Of a stretch of DNA of 64,000 nucleotides, positions 37,087 to 46,107 are shown one piece after another (within the stretch, counting starts at the first letter, position 1; every line of letters starts with the position of its first letter). A program made the position numbers and the translations under genes. The stretch lies in assembly GCA_964458775.1 (NCBI GenBank), contig CAYWLQ010000003.1, positions 1 to 64,000 of the forward strand. Direction: 5' to 3'. The notes under the pieces were generated by a model. That model ran no database searches. It had not been told where the DNA came from and saw only the letters and a program-made list of their open reading frames with translations. Source of the DNA: CAYWLQ01 sp964458775. Its GTDB lineage: Bacteria > Myxococcota_A > Polyangia > JAAYKL01.

Positions 37087-37830
37087 ATGAGATGTCAGAA
37101 ATATTACAAACAATATAAACAGCAAGTCGTGCAGATAGCAACTGTCATGCTTTTCTTTATGATCGTATCATGCGGTACCGCTCCGATGAAAGTTCTCTAT
37201 ACTCTTGAGAACACTCACGAAACCAATACAAAAGATGATCCTAAACAAACGGTTTGTTCAATCGCGTTGGGATTGAATCCGGTTGATGTGTTATCCCCAT
37301 ATGACATAACCAAGATAATTTTTCGTCCGGATCCTCTTGAAGTTCGTTTCTACACACAAAGCCAATGGGTCAGTCATCCGGAGGAAATGTTTGCAAAGCT
37401 AATTACCGCTCGCATTGAAGATGAGAGGTTGTTTTCTACAGTAGACGCATCTGTTAATGTAACCGGTCCTCATTTGTCGCTTTTGGTTAAGGTTCATGCC
37501 GTAGAGGAGTTAGACAGAGACAAAGAATGGTTCGGCCGCCTTTCTATGAGTGTTTTTTTGACTGATGAAATGGAAGGTCAGCTCTTGTGGAGTCACAGGT
37601 TTGATGCTCAGGAAAAAACCCCAAAAGATGAGGTACGATCTGTCATAGAAGTACTTAACAAATTGTACAATCGCGAAATGGACAAGGTAGTTAAATCACT
37701 TAGAGAATTTCTATCCAACGGAGGTTGCACCTTTTCTCGTTCAGCTAATCACATTAAAAAAATAGATAACTACGAAAAAGATAGTGAGACATACGATGGC
37801 AGCTCAAATGATGAATCAAGTGAGAACTAA
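37087..37830 (+). CDS. ABC-type transport auxiliary lipoprotein (PqiC/MlaD-partner type)
   Basis: 247 residues. N-terminal hydrophobic segment with lipobox MIVSCG. The domain is of the ABC_trans_aux/DUF330 kind: SPYDITKIIFRPDPLEVRFYTQSQWVSHPEEMF and the later GRLSMSVFLTDEMEGQLLWSHRFDA. Its family (PqiC, YmbA) sits at the inner leaflet of the outer membrane and docks MCE tunnels, which fits its place one base after mlaD. The last 35 residues are acidic and disordered. It closes the four-gene lipid-transport operon. Confidence 0.85.
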   Translation: MRCQKYYKQYKQQVVQIATVMLFFMIVSCGTAPMKVLYTLENTHETNTKDDPKQTVCSIALGLNPVDVLSPYDITKIIFRPDPLEVRFYTQSQWVSHPEEMFAKLITARIEDERLFSTVDASVNVTGPHLSLLVKVHAVEELDRDKEWFGRLSMSVFLTDEMEGQLLWSHRFDAQEKTPKDEVRSVIEVLNKLYNREMDKVVKSLREFLSNGGCTFSRSANHIKKIDNYEKDSETYDGSSNDESSEN

Positions 37831-37889
37831 AGCCGCAGTTGACATGTGTTCTCAGTCCTAACAAGTCATATATTGAAAAAAAGCTTGAG

Positions 37890-37917
37890 TTTAATATTAA
37901 CCAGGGTTAAATATTAA
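37890..37917. promoter_or_regulatory. AT-rich palindrome at the MarR gene start, probable autoregulatory operator
   Basis: TTTAATATTAACC, two bases, then GGTTAAATATTAA: an inverted repeat with one displaced A, ending three bases before the MarR-type ATG at 37921. Its length and AT-rich arms suit a MarR dimer, and bound protein would block initiation. The same DNA could contribute a -10-like TTAATATTA. Confidence 0.5.
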
Positions 37918-37920
37918 TAC

Positions 37921-38406
37921 ATGTTACATGGTGAAACACAGAATTTTAATTCAACTTCACAATCTCATCGAGAATATGCGTATGAAGCTATTGAGCTGAT
38001 GAGATTGCTTACGGCTGTTTTTTTAAAACGAAGAGGTCAGCTTGCTGCTAAAGTCGGCCTTACTGAACAGGAATGGATTCTCTTAGAAAGAATGCAAACG
38101 GAGCATTTTATGCCGTCAATGTTTGCAAAGGAGAGAGACTCGAGTCCGGCTGCTGTATCTAAAATTCTTAGAAGACTAATGGAAAAAAAAATTATTGAAG
38201 CTCAATTGAGCAATAAGGACTCAAGAAAGCGTGAGTATTGTTTGACCGCTGAAGGAAAAAAGGTGATGTCATCCCTTCGAGAAATGCGAGAGCGAGCAAT
38301 TAAGAATATATGGATGACTTTTGATGAGAAAACATTGTCAACATTCTGCGATTTCGGTTCACGACTCATAGAGTCGATAGAATTGTACTCGCAAAAGGAG
38401 GAATAA
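37921..38406 (+). CDS. MarR-family transcriptional regulator
   Basis: 161 residues. A winged helix-turn-helix occupies about 60-120 (MFAKERDSSPAAVSKILRRLMEKKIIEAQLSNKDSRKREYCLTAEGKKV), including the wing Asp-Ser-Arg typical of MarR. Helices on both sides form the dimer interface. Its stop is six bases from leuC, so it is the first gene of a leuCD transcript, which is an unusual partner. A palindrome abuts its start. It may sense a leucine-pathway intermediate; that is inference. No strong Shine-Dalgarno is seen. Confidence 0.85.
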   Translation: MLHGETQNFNSTSQSHREYAYEAIELMRLLTAVFLKRRGQLAAKVGLTEQEWILLERMQTEHFMPSMFAKERDSSPAAVSKILRRLMEKKIIEAQLSNKDSRKREYCLTAEGKKVMSSLREMRERAIKNIWMTFDEKTLSTFCDFGSRLIESIELYSQKEE

Positions 38407-38412
38407 CCCGTC

Positions 38413-39837
38413 ATGGGCAAGACACTTTACGAAAAGGTATTTGAAAAACACACGGTTCGAAAACTTGATTCAGGGCAGTATCAGCTTTTGGTGGGACTGC
38501 ATTTGCTTCACGAGGTAACCTCTCCTCAGGCTTTTTCAATGCTTCGAGATAAGAAGCTCAGTGTTTTAATGCCGAGCCGAAATTTTGCAACGTGTGATCA
38601 TATCATTCCGACCGACGATCAGTCCAGGCCTTACAAAGATGAGTTGGCGGAGGAAATGCTTACGGCAATTGAAAAAAATACCTCGGATTTTGGGATTAAA
38701 TTTTTTGCTCCGGAGGACGGTGACCAAGGTATTGTGCATGTAATAGCACCCGAAAAAGGATTGACCCAACCGGGAATGGTAATTTGTTGCGGAGATTCGC
38801 ATACTGCTACTCACGGAGCATTCGGTTCAATAGCTATGGGTATAGGAACCTCCCAAGTCAGAGATGTATTGGCCACTCAAACCATTCCGCAAGCAAAGCT
38901 CAAAGTTCGCAGAATAGAGGTTAACGGAAAGCTGAAACCCGGTGTTTCTGCAAAAGATGTTATTTTATATATAATTGCAAAACTCGGAGTGGAGGGCGGC
39001 GTCGGTTATGTATACGAATATGCAGGAGATACTATTGAATCAATGACAATGGATGAGCGAATGACGGTTTGCAACATGTCTATAGAAGGCGGAGCTCGAT
39101 GCGGGTACATCAATCCTGACAAAGTTACCTATGATTATCTTAAAGGACGTGATTTCGCTCCCAAGGGTGATGATTGGAGTCGAGCCGCAGCTTATTGGAA
39201 CTCAATACGCTCTGATGCTGATGCTGTTTATGACGATACTGTTGTATATAGAGCCGAAGACATTCCGATGATGGTAACCTGGGGAATTACTCCGGGACAG
39301 GCTGTGGGAATACACGAAAGAGTTCCTTCTCCTTCTGATTACAGCGATGCTGAGAAACCTGTAATCCAAGAGGCCTTAGATTATATGGGCTTTGTACCGG
39401 GAATGAATCTTTTGGGGCAAAAAGTAGATGTCGCATTTTTGGGATCTTGTACCAACGGTAGGTTTTCTGATTTTGAAGAAACAGCCGCATATTTAAAAGC
39501 AAGCGGTCTTAAGGTTGCTCCCGGAGTGAGAGCTCTTGCTGTTCCGGGATCGCAATTGGTTTTAAAACAACTCGTAAAAGCGGGGATAGACAAGATTTTC
39601 GAAGAAGCCGGTTTTGAATTCAGATTGGCCGGATGCTCCATGTGTTTAGCCATGAATCCGGACAAACTTAGAGGCAGAGAAATAAGCGCTTCGTCTTCAA
39701 ATAGAAATTTCAAGGGGCGTCAAGGCTCTCCCACCGGACGTACCATGCTGATGTCACCTATTATGGTTGCAGCGGCAGCGGTCACCGGAGTTGTATCCGA
39801 CCCGGCAAAGGTCTTTTCAATCGGTCAGAAGAACTGA
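38413..39837 (+). CDS. leuC: 3-isopropylmalate dehydratase large subunit
   Basis: 474 residues. The aconitase fold is shown by CGDSHTATHGAFGSIAMGIGTSQV and RMTVCNMSIEGGARCG. The [4Fe-4S] ligands are Cys in LGSCTNGR and the CSMC pair in FRLAGCSMCLAMNPD. It isomerises 2-isopropylmalate to 3-isopropylmalate in leucine synthesis with LeuD. AAAGGAGGA lies before the ATG. LeuA and LeuB are not in the window. The C-terminal SSNRNFKGRQGSPTGRTMLMSP stretch is the standard LeuC ending. Confidence 0.96.
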   Translation: MGKTLYEKVFEKHTVRKLDSGQYQLLVGLHLLHEVTSPQAFSMLRDKKLSVLMPSRNFATCDHIIPTDDQSRPYKDELAEEMLTAIEKNTSDFGIKFFAPEDGDQGIVHVIAPEKGLTQPGMVICCGDSHTATHGAFGSIAMGIGTSQVRDVLATQTIPQAKLKVRRIEVNGKLKPGVSAKDVILYIIAKLGVEGGVGYVYEYAGDTIESMTMDERMTVCNMSIEGGARCGYINPDKVTYDYLKGRDFAPKGDDWSRAAAYWNSIRSDADAVYDDTVVYRAEDIPMMVTWGITPGQAVGIHERVPSPSDYSDAEKPVIQEALDYMGFVPGMNLLGQKVDVAFLGSCTNGRFSDFEETAAYLKASGLKVAPGVRALAVPGSQLVLKQLVKAGIDKIFEEAGFEFRLAGCSMCLAMNPDKLRGREISASSSNRNFKGRQGSPTGRTMLMSPIMVAAAAVTGVVSDPAKVFSIGQKN

Positions 39838-39856
39838 CGCTATATGAGGTTATACA

Positions 39857-40462
39857 ATGAATGAGATAAAAAAAGTAAAAGGTTTGGGCATAGCGGTTAG
39901 AGGAAATGACATTGACACTGACCGAATTATTCCTGCTCGTTTTTTGAGATGTGTGAGTTTTGACGGTCTTAGGGGACATGCCTTTGAAGACGATAGGCTG
40001 CAAATTAAAGAAGCCGGCGGTGTTCATCCGTTTGACAATCCTGCATTTCAAAATGCCGAGGTTTTAGTTGGCGGCTCCAATTTCGGTTGCGGCTCTTCAA
40101 GAGAACACGCACCGCAAGCGCTTCTTCGCTGGAACAAAGGAATAAAAGCCATTGTCGCTGAGTCTTTTGCAGAAATATTTTTCGGCAACTGCACTACTTT
40201 GGGAATTCCATGTGTTACAGCTGATACAGCAACGGTCGAAAAGATCATGAAAGCAATTGAGACAAATCCGAACATCGAATTTTGTATAAACCTGGAAGAA
40301 ATGACTGTTGCTTTTGGTAACGATAAAGTTTCGGTTTCGATGGTAGAAGGACCCAGACAGCAGCTTCTTCAGGGATGTTACGATCCGACCTTGGAGCTTT
40401 TAGCAGCCAAAGAAGATATTCTAAAAACCGCAGAGCAAATCCCGTATTTTTCTTGGCAATAA
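39857..40462 (+). CDS. leuD: 3-isopropylmalate dehydratase small subunit
   Basis: 201 residues, usual for LeuD. It has DIDTDRIIPARFL near the start, GGSNFGCGSSREHAPQAL at about 74-91 and IVAESFAEIFFGNC, all characteristic swivel-domain motifs. It follows leuC by 19 bases, and leuC and leuD form the heterodimer. Two GC-rich hairpins lie just downstream. Confidence 0.96.
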   Translation: MNEIKKVKGLGIAVRGNDIDTDRIIPARFLRCVSFDGLRGHAFEDDRLQIKEAGGVHPFDNPAFQNAEVLVGGSNFGCGSSREHAPQALLRWNKGIKAIVAESFAEIFFGNCTTLGIPCVTADTATVEKIMKAIETNPNIEFCINLEEMTVAFGNDKVSVSMVEGPRQQLLQGCYDPTLELLAAKEDILKTAEQIPYFSWQ

Positions 40463-40467
40463 AAAAA

Positions 40468-40525
40468 CGGGCCCACAAAGGGCGATGGGCCCGCTATGTC
40501 CCGGTGAAAGGAGGAAACCCCGGGA
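40468..40525 (+). terminator. Two GC-rich hairpins after leuD
   Basis: CGGGCCCA (40468-40475) pairs perfectly with TGGGCCCG (40486-40493). TCCCGG (40499-40504) pairs with CCGGGA (40520-40525). No run of T follows either stem, so they are not simple intrinsic terminators. The second loop contains AAAGGAGGAAA, a strong Shine-Dalgarno-like sequence with no start codon nearby. They may stop or stabilise the leuCD transcript, or be a small structured RNA. Confidence 0.5.
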
Positions 40526-40624
40526 TAAGAACTCACTATTTAGATTAACCTTTTATTTTATAAAGTCCAGAAAGTATTGTGTTAGCAGAGGTTTTTATTG
40601 AAAAAGCAGAGCAAGCTGTCTGTT

Positions 40625-41920
40625 TTACTTGGATGGTTTCTGTGCTCCAGCGCCGGTTTGCGCGCCGAACAGCTTTAGGGCTTCTTTCCATGAATATCGA
40701 TTGGCAAACATCGAAACTGAGGTTGTCAGCTTTCCTTGTTTATTCAGTCCCAATGCTTCTCTCATTAAGTTTGCTGGAGAGTCGGGTGCAAAATCGGCTT
40801 CTTCGCTGTAACGAGCATTAAGAAAACCTTCCGTGTATGCTTTGTCTATGGGTAATTTGAGGGCGACTTCTTTGTTTTCTTTAACTGAAGAAAAGCCGAT
40901 AGTGGAAAGATCCGACACTTTTACTCGTTCCATTTGTACATTTCCGGCTTCGGATAACAGCAAATCACCCTGTTTATTGCCGAAGAAAATATTATTGTCT
41001 ATTTTGATCCATTCAAGGGGGTTGAATCTAGTGTGATCTATACCTGTAATGGTGTTGAGACCTATGATATTATTGCGAATATCGTATGAAACATTGGTCA
41101 TAATTCTAACACCGTAACCCATGTCAGCCATGTCTTTGATGCGAGACCAACTAAACAAGATAGTGTTATTTGAAACTTCAACATGACCGTCTTTTTCGGT
41201 GGGCCCCTTGGGACCTTTTTTGCCTCCGGTTCCGAATATTTCAATGGCAGCCATTCGGTTTGCTACAAACACATTATTGTGAATTACAAAATTTCCTTGT
41301 TTGTGGCCGCCCTGAATTGCAAAATTGGCGCAGTTAACAAAGACACAATTTTCAATGTGAACGTCTCCGGCAGAAGCAGAGTTTTCAATCATCAGGCATC
41401 GCTCTGTTACTGTCGCGTTTTCTCCAGCAGCTTTTTGAGGAGGTAACAACAGCATTCCGGTTTCAACTCCTGCCGGTTTCCCCTCATCTTTGTGATAGGA
41501 ATTGCGAACGCCGGCATCAAATATAATTCCGTCAATAGTAAGTTTTTGACCGGCTGCACTTTTCTTTAGTGTTAAGAGAGATTTGCGAGATTTCGCCGCT
41601 GATGCATTGTCCGGCTGAATAAGAGTAGGAAAGGCTGTAACGTCTCTTTTTGAAAAGTCCGAAGAATAGCCTCCGATAATAGAAACAGGTACTTTTGCTT
41701 CAAGATATCCTTTCCCTCTTAAACCGAAGTAATTTCCTTGAGCAACGCGGATGGTATCTCCGGCCGCAGCCTTGTTTAGGGCTGTTTCCAAATTTTGCAT
41801 CGGTTTGTCTTTTTCACCTGAGTTGGCATTGTCACCGGTAGACATCGAAACATAATATTCTGCACCGTATGCAGTACCGGAAAGAATAATTGTCAACGCA
41901 GCCGCCAAAAATGTTTTCAT
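40625..41920 (-). CDS. Secreted right-handed beta-helix protein
   Basis: 431 residues from ATG 41920, which has AAGGAGG six bases upstream; an in-frame ATG at 41989 lacks one. Signal peptide cleaves near AYGAEY. EYYVSMSTGDNANSGEKDKPMQNLETALNKAAAGDTIRVAQGNY is the usual entry into a DUF1565-like parallel beta-helix, followed by coils with NNVFVANR and NNTILFSWSRI turns up to about residue 330. The C-terminal 100 residues are helical and include DFAPDSPANLMREALGL. No lyase or hydrolase residues could be assigned. It is convergent with leuCD and divergent from the barrel gene. Confidence 0.8.
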   Translation of the reverse strand: MKTFLAAALTIILSGTAYGAEYYVSMSTGDNANSGEKDKPMQNLETALNKAAAGDTIRVAQGNYFGLRGKGYLEAKVPVSIIGGYSSDFSKRDVTAFPTLIQPDNASAAKSRKSLLTLKKSAAGQKLTIDGIIFDAGVRNSYHKDEGKPAGVETGMLLLPPQKAAGENATVTERCLMIENSASAGDVHIENCVFVNCANFAIQGGHKQGNFVIHNNVFVANRMAAIEIFGTGGKKGPKGPTEKDGHVEVSNNTILFSWSRIKDMADMGYGVRIMTNVSYDIRNNIIGLNTITGIDHTRFNPLEWIKIDNNIFFGNKQGDLLLSEAGNVQMERVKVSDLSTIGFSSVKENKEVALKLPIDKAYTEGFLNARYSEEADFAPDSPANLMREALGLNKQGKLTTSVSMFANRYSWKEALKLFGAQTGAGAQKPSK

Positions 41921-42232
41921 TTTTTCCTCCTTGTTGAAAATAACCTGGTCTGTCGAACAACCGCAAGTTGTCATATGTTTATTGCCCAACTTTAATTCTC
42001 CAATAGACGTAAAGTCAATCAGTAGATTCAGTTGATTTTCATTTTTTTAATCTATTTGGATATATTTGCTTTGAAAACAAAATCTTGGCGACGAAAAGTC
42101 GCTGTTTAAGCAAGCAGTTTGCCAAAATGGCAATTATAGCTTGCAAAAAAACATAAAATTTATCTTAAACAGTGCTCGCTTCTTGGTTCGGTTCTTGCTA
42201 TTAGCAGTTCCGATATGTTGAAGGAGACCTAT
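41921..42232. promoter_or_regulatory. Divergent intergenic region with a two-tier stem-loop
   Basis: This 312-base AT-rich region must carry the promoters of the beta-helix protein and the barrel gene. GCAAGC (42110-42115) pairs with GCTTGC (42139-42144), enclosing TTGCCA (42119-42124) paired with TGGCAA (42128-42133). A smaller GCGAC/GTCGC pair lies at about 42088-42102. An A-tract follows the large stem on the plus strand. It could be a regulator site or a 5'-leader element of the barrel gene. Confidence 0.4.
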
Positions 42233-43012
42233 ATGAAGTTGTTTCCGCTCGTTGCTGCTGCTTTTGCAGCGGTTTTGTTACAAGTTGTTTCGGTAGATGC
42301 GCAATCTTTTGAATCGTCGCAAAAAGTGGAATCTCCCCAATATGGAGCTTTCGAACTCAGATTTGCTCCTTATAAGCCGGCTATTGACGAGAATCCTGCT
42401 TTGAACGGAACACCTTACCGTGACGTTTTTAAAGACGACACAATGTTTCTGTTCGCATTAGAAGTTGATTGGCAGTTTTATAGACCGCCCGGTTTGAGTC
42501 TTGGAGTAGGCGGTTCTATAGGTTTTATGCAGACTTATGCAAAATCTACAATCGCAGGTAGCGGAGAGGAATCGTCTGATTATACGGTACTGAATGTTAT
42601 GCCGTTTGCTTTGTTGTTTGTAACGCGGATAGATGCGCTAGCCGACTATTTGAACATTCCGTTGGTTCCTTACTTCAAGATAGGTATGAACTGGTATTTG
42701 TGGTGGATTCTGTCAGGAGGAGAAACCGCTTCATATTCTTGGACCGATGATAATGGCGAAACTCGAACGGAAAAGGGAAGGGGAGGAACTCTGGGATGGC
42801 AGGTAGCTCCCGGGCTTGCTATTCGATTGGACGGTTTTGACAAAAAGTCAGCAAGAACCTTTGACAACGAACTTGGAATAAACCACAGCTATATTTTTGT
42901 GGAAGTTCTTTGGGCTTTTGTTGATCGTTTTGGAAATACTGATTATATGAATCTTTCTACCAATCTATTTGCTAACGCTACGATCGTAGCGGGTTTGGCT
43001 CTCGAATTCTAA
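42233..43012 (+). CDS. MXAN_2562 family outer-membrane beta-barrel protein
   Basis: 259 residues from ATG 42233 (AAGGAGA ahead); the upstream ATG at 42215 precedes that site. Signal peptide to VDAQS. FELRFAPYKPAIDENP, LFALEVDWQFYR, SLGVGGSIGFMQ, LNVMPFALLFVTRIDALAD, IPLVPYFKIGMNWYLWW, GGTLGWQVAPGLAIRLDGFD, ELGINHSYIFVEV and a terminal FEF-like Phe (ALEF) match, as I recall it, the MXAN_2562 family of myxobacteria. It is an outer-membrane barrel of unknown role. The family is a good lineage marker for this window. Confidence 0.85.
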   Translation: MKLFPLVAAAFAAVLLQVVSVDAQSFESSQKVESPQYGAFELRFAPYKPAIDENPALNGTPYRDVFKDDTMFLFALEVDWQFYRPPGLSLGVGGSIGFMQTYAKSTIAGSGEESSDYTVLNVMPFALLFVTRIDALADYLNIPLVPYFKIGMNWYLWWILSGGETASYSWTDDNGETRTEKGRGGTLGWQVAPGLAIRLDGFDKKSARTFDNELGINHSYIFVEVLWAFVDRFGNTDYMNLSTNLFANATIVAGLALEF

Positions 43013-43018
43013 ACAACA

Positions 43019-43777
43019 GTGACCGTTTTTCGTTTGGTAATAGAATATGACGGAACCGATTTTTCAGGTTGGCAGATACAGCCTGGTCGACACACAGTCC
43101 AGGGTGTTTTGGAACAAGCACTGTTTACAATTTTGAAAGTACCGGTCCGTCTTCAGGGTGCCGGTCGTACAGACGCAGGAGTTCACGCACTTGGACAATG
43201 TGCCTCTTTTGAAGCTGAAACAGAGCTTTCATGTACAAGAATTAGAAAAGGACTTACAGCAATTGCCGGACCAAAAATATCGGCTGTAGAACTTGAAGAA
43301 GCACCTCCCGGATTTAACGCACGGTTTGATGCAATAGGAAAACATTATAGATATGTTATTTTCAATCGGCCGTCACCGTCACCCATTCTAAGAAATACAA
43401 GTTTTTTTGTTCCTCAAAAACTTAATATAGTTGCTATGCAGGAAGCAGCGGCACTTCTTGTCGGAACTCACGACTTTGCCGGATTTCGCTCTTCAGATTG
43501 TGAAAGAAAAACAACAGTCAGGCATCTGAGCAAGGTAGAGGTAAACATTTCTGACTCAATAATAAACATTGATGTTAGAGGAGATGCATTCTTAAAGAAT
43601 ATGGTTCGTATAATTGCGGGGACCTTGGTAGATGTAGGTCTCGGAAGACATTCCGTAAGTTCGGTTCAAGAGGCACTAGATACCGGTGACCGCAAGCTTG
43701 CGGGAAGAACCGCACCTGCTTTGGGACTTACCTTGATGTCAGTCGAATACCCTGACGGCTGGATTAGAAATCGATAA
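43019..43777 (+). CDS. truA: tRNA pseudouridine synthase A
   Basis: 252 residues. EYDGTDFSGWQ near the start, the catalytic Asp in GAGRTDAGVHALGQ (about residues 48-61), HYRYVIFNR and FLKNMVRIIAGTLVDVG are all TruA motifs. It makes pseudouridine at positions 38-40 of the tRNA anticodon arm. The GTG at 43019 is the only reasonable start: it comes seven bases after the barrel stop and needs no further upstream sequence. The length is standard. Confidence 0.95.
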   Translation: MTVFRLVIEYDGTDFSGWQIQPGRHTVQGVLEQALFTILKVPVRLQGAGRTDAGVHALGQCASFEAETELSCTRIRKGLTAIAGPKISAVELEEAPPGFNARFDAIGKHYRYVIFNRPSPSPILRNTSFFVPQKLNIVAMQEAAALLVGTHDFAGFRSSDCERKTTVRHLSKVEVNISDSIINIDVRGDAFLKNMVRIIAGTLVDVGLGRHSVSSVQEALDTGDRKLAGRTAPALGLTLMSVEYPDGWIRNR

Positions 43778-43787
43778 GTTGAGTTAA

Positions 43788-45188
43788 CTATTTGGATAAG
43801 GATGCTACTGCTGCTGTGCTCATATCTTCGTCAGCAAAATAGAGTCTAAGAGCAACACCGTTTTGTTTTGGTGTTGTTATGAAGCGGGGAAGTTCTCCAT
43901 TAACATAGACAATAAATCTCGCACCGCTTTCTCTTTGTATTGACTTTATAGAGCGAACCTGCGGATTCTCTTTTCCGTCTTCCATCCATCCCTCTTTTTT
44001 TACAAGTCCTCCGGGAACGTCTACAACTACACCGTTGGGTTCTCTTACACGATAAGCGGTAGCGTATTCCACAGGCCATTTGGTCGGAAGAAGCAAGTTT
44101 ATTTCGCCTTCTGACAATGCTTGTTCGTCTTTTTCTTCTGCAACGGTCTCTTGTTTTTCTGTCGGACTATTGACTTGATTAGCTTGCGGTTCATTTTTTT
44201 GCGCAGATGACTCGATTAATCCTGCTGTCAGCGGATTGGGTCCTGTTGAATATGTACTGTCTTGAATAGTTGAAGAACTTGCAATAGCGGTATTTTCTTG
44301 AATCGTCTCAGCCGCCTTCTCAACAAGATCTTTATCTACTGATTCAATCGTTCGGTCCAAAACCATTACGCCTGTTTCCATTTTGGGTAAAGTCGAAGCC
44401 GTTGCAATAGAGTCAACAGGTCTATTCCCGGGTAATATACTTGCTACTTTGTTCTTTACATCATCTAAGTTTATTACACCTGCTTTTTCAAACAGATAAA
44501 GTGAAGCAAAAACCATTCCCAGTACAAATGCGCCCACCATGTGGCGAGCCATTTTAAACCGACGTTTGGTACTCTGTCGAAACTCCAATTCCTCCGGCGG
44601 CAAAAGCTCTCCGACGGCCCATTGCGGTTCATCAGATGCTGTCGAAGATGAGGTCGTTGAGTATTCTTCATCTCTTCGTTCCGTTGTCGGGCCTGTTTTT
44701 CTTTGTTCATTTTTATTTTCAGTTGAACTTGAAATTTCTGCGATAAAATCAGCCCAGGAGCCTTCGGTTTTTTCATTGGGCTTAGCCGCAGAAATTTGAG
44801 ACGGCAATGAAGCTCCGATTGATAGTTCTCCTGTGTCTTCACAGGGAGGGTCTATAGCTGTTTTAACAGCGGCGAGCAAAGACTCCGATGTTTTTGCAAC
44901 AACTGTGGGACGAGTTCCTCTTGTTCTAATAGACAATCGGAGCCTTGGAAATCCGGTTTCCGGATCATCTTCAACTCCAATCCTGTGAATTGAACCGATA
45001 TTCAAGTTCGCAGTATCGCCGAATTGTACCGGAATATCGACTTCAAGCGCGGGAAAGGGACAAACCAAAGATACCCCTCGGGCGGTTTCTTGATCCATCA
45101 GGGTGTTTACTGACATCTTTTGACCGTCTACCTTTAAACGCACTAAGTTTTCCGGACGCTTAATTTCAATACTTTGCGAAGAGCTCAT
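43788..45188 (-). CDS. Single-TM anchored protein with C-terminal AMIN-like domain
   Basis: 466 residues from ATG 45188 (GGAGGAAATC ahead). Residues 1-110 form a soluble beta-rich cytoplasmic domain, possibly PilZ-like (LRLSIRTRG), and about 110-230 are disordered. A TM helix lies at about 243-262 (MVGAFVLGMVFASLYLFEKA), followed by a Ser/Glu/Gln-rich linker to about 375. The last 85 residues (NGVVVDVPGG, VRSIKSIQRESGARFIVYVNGELPRF, NGVALRLYF) have the strand pattern of an AMIN domain, which binds peptidoglycan or envelope partners. It is a plausible envelope-spanning protein of unknown role. Confidence 0.65.
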   Translation of the reverse strand: MSSSQSIEIKRPENLVRLKVDGQKMSVNTLMDQETARGVSLVCPFPALEVDIPVQFGDTANLNIGSIHRIGVEDDPETGFPRLRLSIRTRGTRPTVVAKTSESLLAAVKTAIDPPCEDTGELSIGASLPSQISAAKPNEKTEGSWADFIAEISSSTENKNEQRKTGPTTERRDEEYSTTSSSTASDEPQWAVGELLPPEELEFRQSTKRRFKMARHMVGAFVLGMVFASLYLFEKAGVINLDDVKNKVASILPGNRPVDSIATASTLPKMETGVMVLDRTIESVDKDLVEKAAETIQENTAIASSSTIQDSTYSTGPNPLTAGLIESSAQKNEPQANQVNSPTEKQETVAEEKDEQALSEGEINLLLPTKWPVEYATAYRVREPNGVVVDVPGGLVKKEGWMEDGKENPQVRSIKSIQRESGARFIVYVNGELPRFITTPKQNGVALRLYFADEDMSTAAVASLSK

Positions 45189-45342
45189 GATTTCCTCCAT
45201 GGCAAAAATCGCCTTCTAAGCTGTGTATACCATGGTAGTTTAATGTAGGCAAAAAAACTACATATTTTTTTTTGCAATTATAATTGCCTGTAATTATTGG
45301 TTAAAACAAGCGGATTTGGGGGGGGAGAAGAAAAAGGAGAGA

Positions 45343-46107
45343 TTAGTCGATCATTTTTTCTAAAGCAGACAGGTCAGGAAGCTCGTCAAGTGCAGGCTGA
45401 AGCACTATTTCAATTCTTCGGTTTTGAGCTTTTCCCTCTTCCGTGTTGTTGTCTGCGGCGGGCTGTGTATCAGCATAGCCGGCTGCTGAAATATTGGCAT
45501 CGGAAACACCGTTGTCTATTAAGTGCTTAACCACTGAAACAGCTCTGGCCGAAGACAAATCCCAGTTTGATTTAAATCTTTTGTTTTTAATAGGAACATT
45601 GTCTGTATGTCCGGCCACTTGAAAAGTTCTTTCTTTAATATCCGCAAGTATTCCGGCAACCTGAGTCAATGCTTCAGAACCCTCATCAGAAAGCTTATCG
45701 CTGCCGCTTGGAAATAGAATGGCGGAAGCCATTTCCACGATCATTTTATTATTTACAATCTTAATCTTAAGCTTTCCTGATTCCACCATTGATTTAAATT
45801 GAGAAAGCATTTTTTGAAAGGTTTCGAGTCTCTTTTTTGCTGCTGCAGCCAATTTTGCGTTTTCAGAGCTTTCTCCTGAGAGTTGCTCAATGCTTTTCTG
45901 AAGTTGTGCAATGGTTGCTTCCAGCACCTTCTTTTCGCTTTTCATTCCTGATAGTTCTACATCAGCATTTGCTAACCGGTCTTGAGCCTGTGCTAATTGT
46001 TCTCTTAGGGATGCTGTGTCTGCGTCGTATTTTTCTTGTGGAACGCCGCATCCTACAAGTAGCGATATTGAGAGCACCCAAAAAATACCAATGATTCCAA
46101 ATCTCAT
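45343..46107 (-). CDS. OmpA-family peptidoglycan-binding lipoprotein
   Basis: 254 residues from ATG 46107 (AAGGAAG ahead). Signal peptide and lipobox (SLLVGCG), then a coiled coil (about residues 25-100) and an OmpA/MotB-like C-terminal domain (about 125-245). That domain has ILFPSGSDKLSDEG, VAGHTDNVPI and NWDLSSARAVSVVKHLIDNGV, and ends ...AQNRRIEIVLQP. These motifs bind meso-DAP peptidoglycan. It should tether the outer membrane to the wall. It stands alone, divergent from the next gene. Confidence 0.9.
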   Translation of the reverse strand: MRFGIIGIFWVLSISLLVGCGVPQEKYDADTASLREQLAQAQDRLANADVELSGMKSEKKVLEATIAQLQKSIEQLSGESSENAKLAAAAKKRLETFQKMLSQFKSMVESGKLKIKIVNNKMIVEMASAILFPSGSDKLSDEGSEALTQVAGILADIKERTFQVAGHTDNVPIKNKRFKSNWDLSSARAVSVVKHLIDNGVSDANISAAGYADTQPAADNNTEEGKAQNRRIEIVLQPALDELPDLSALEKMID

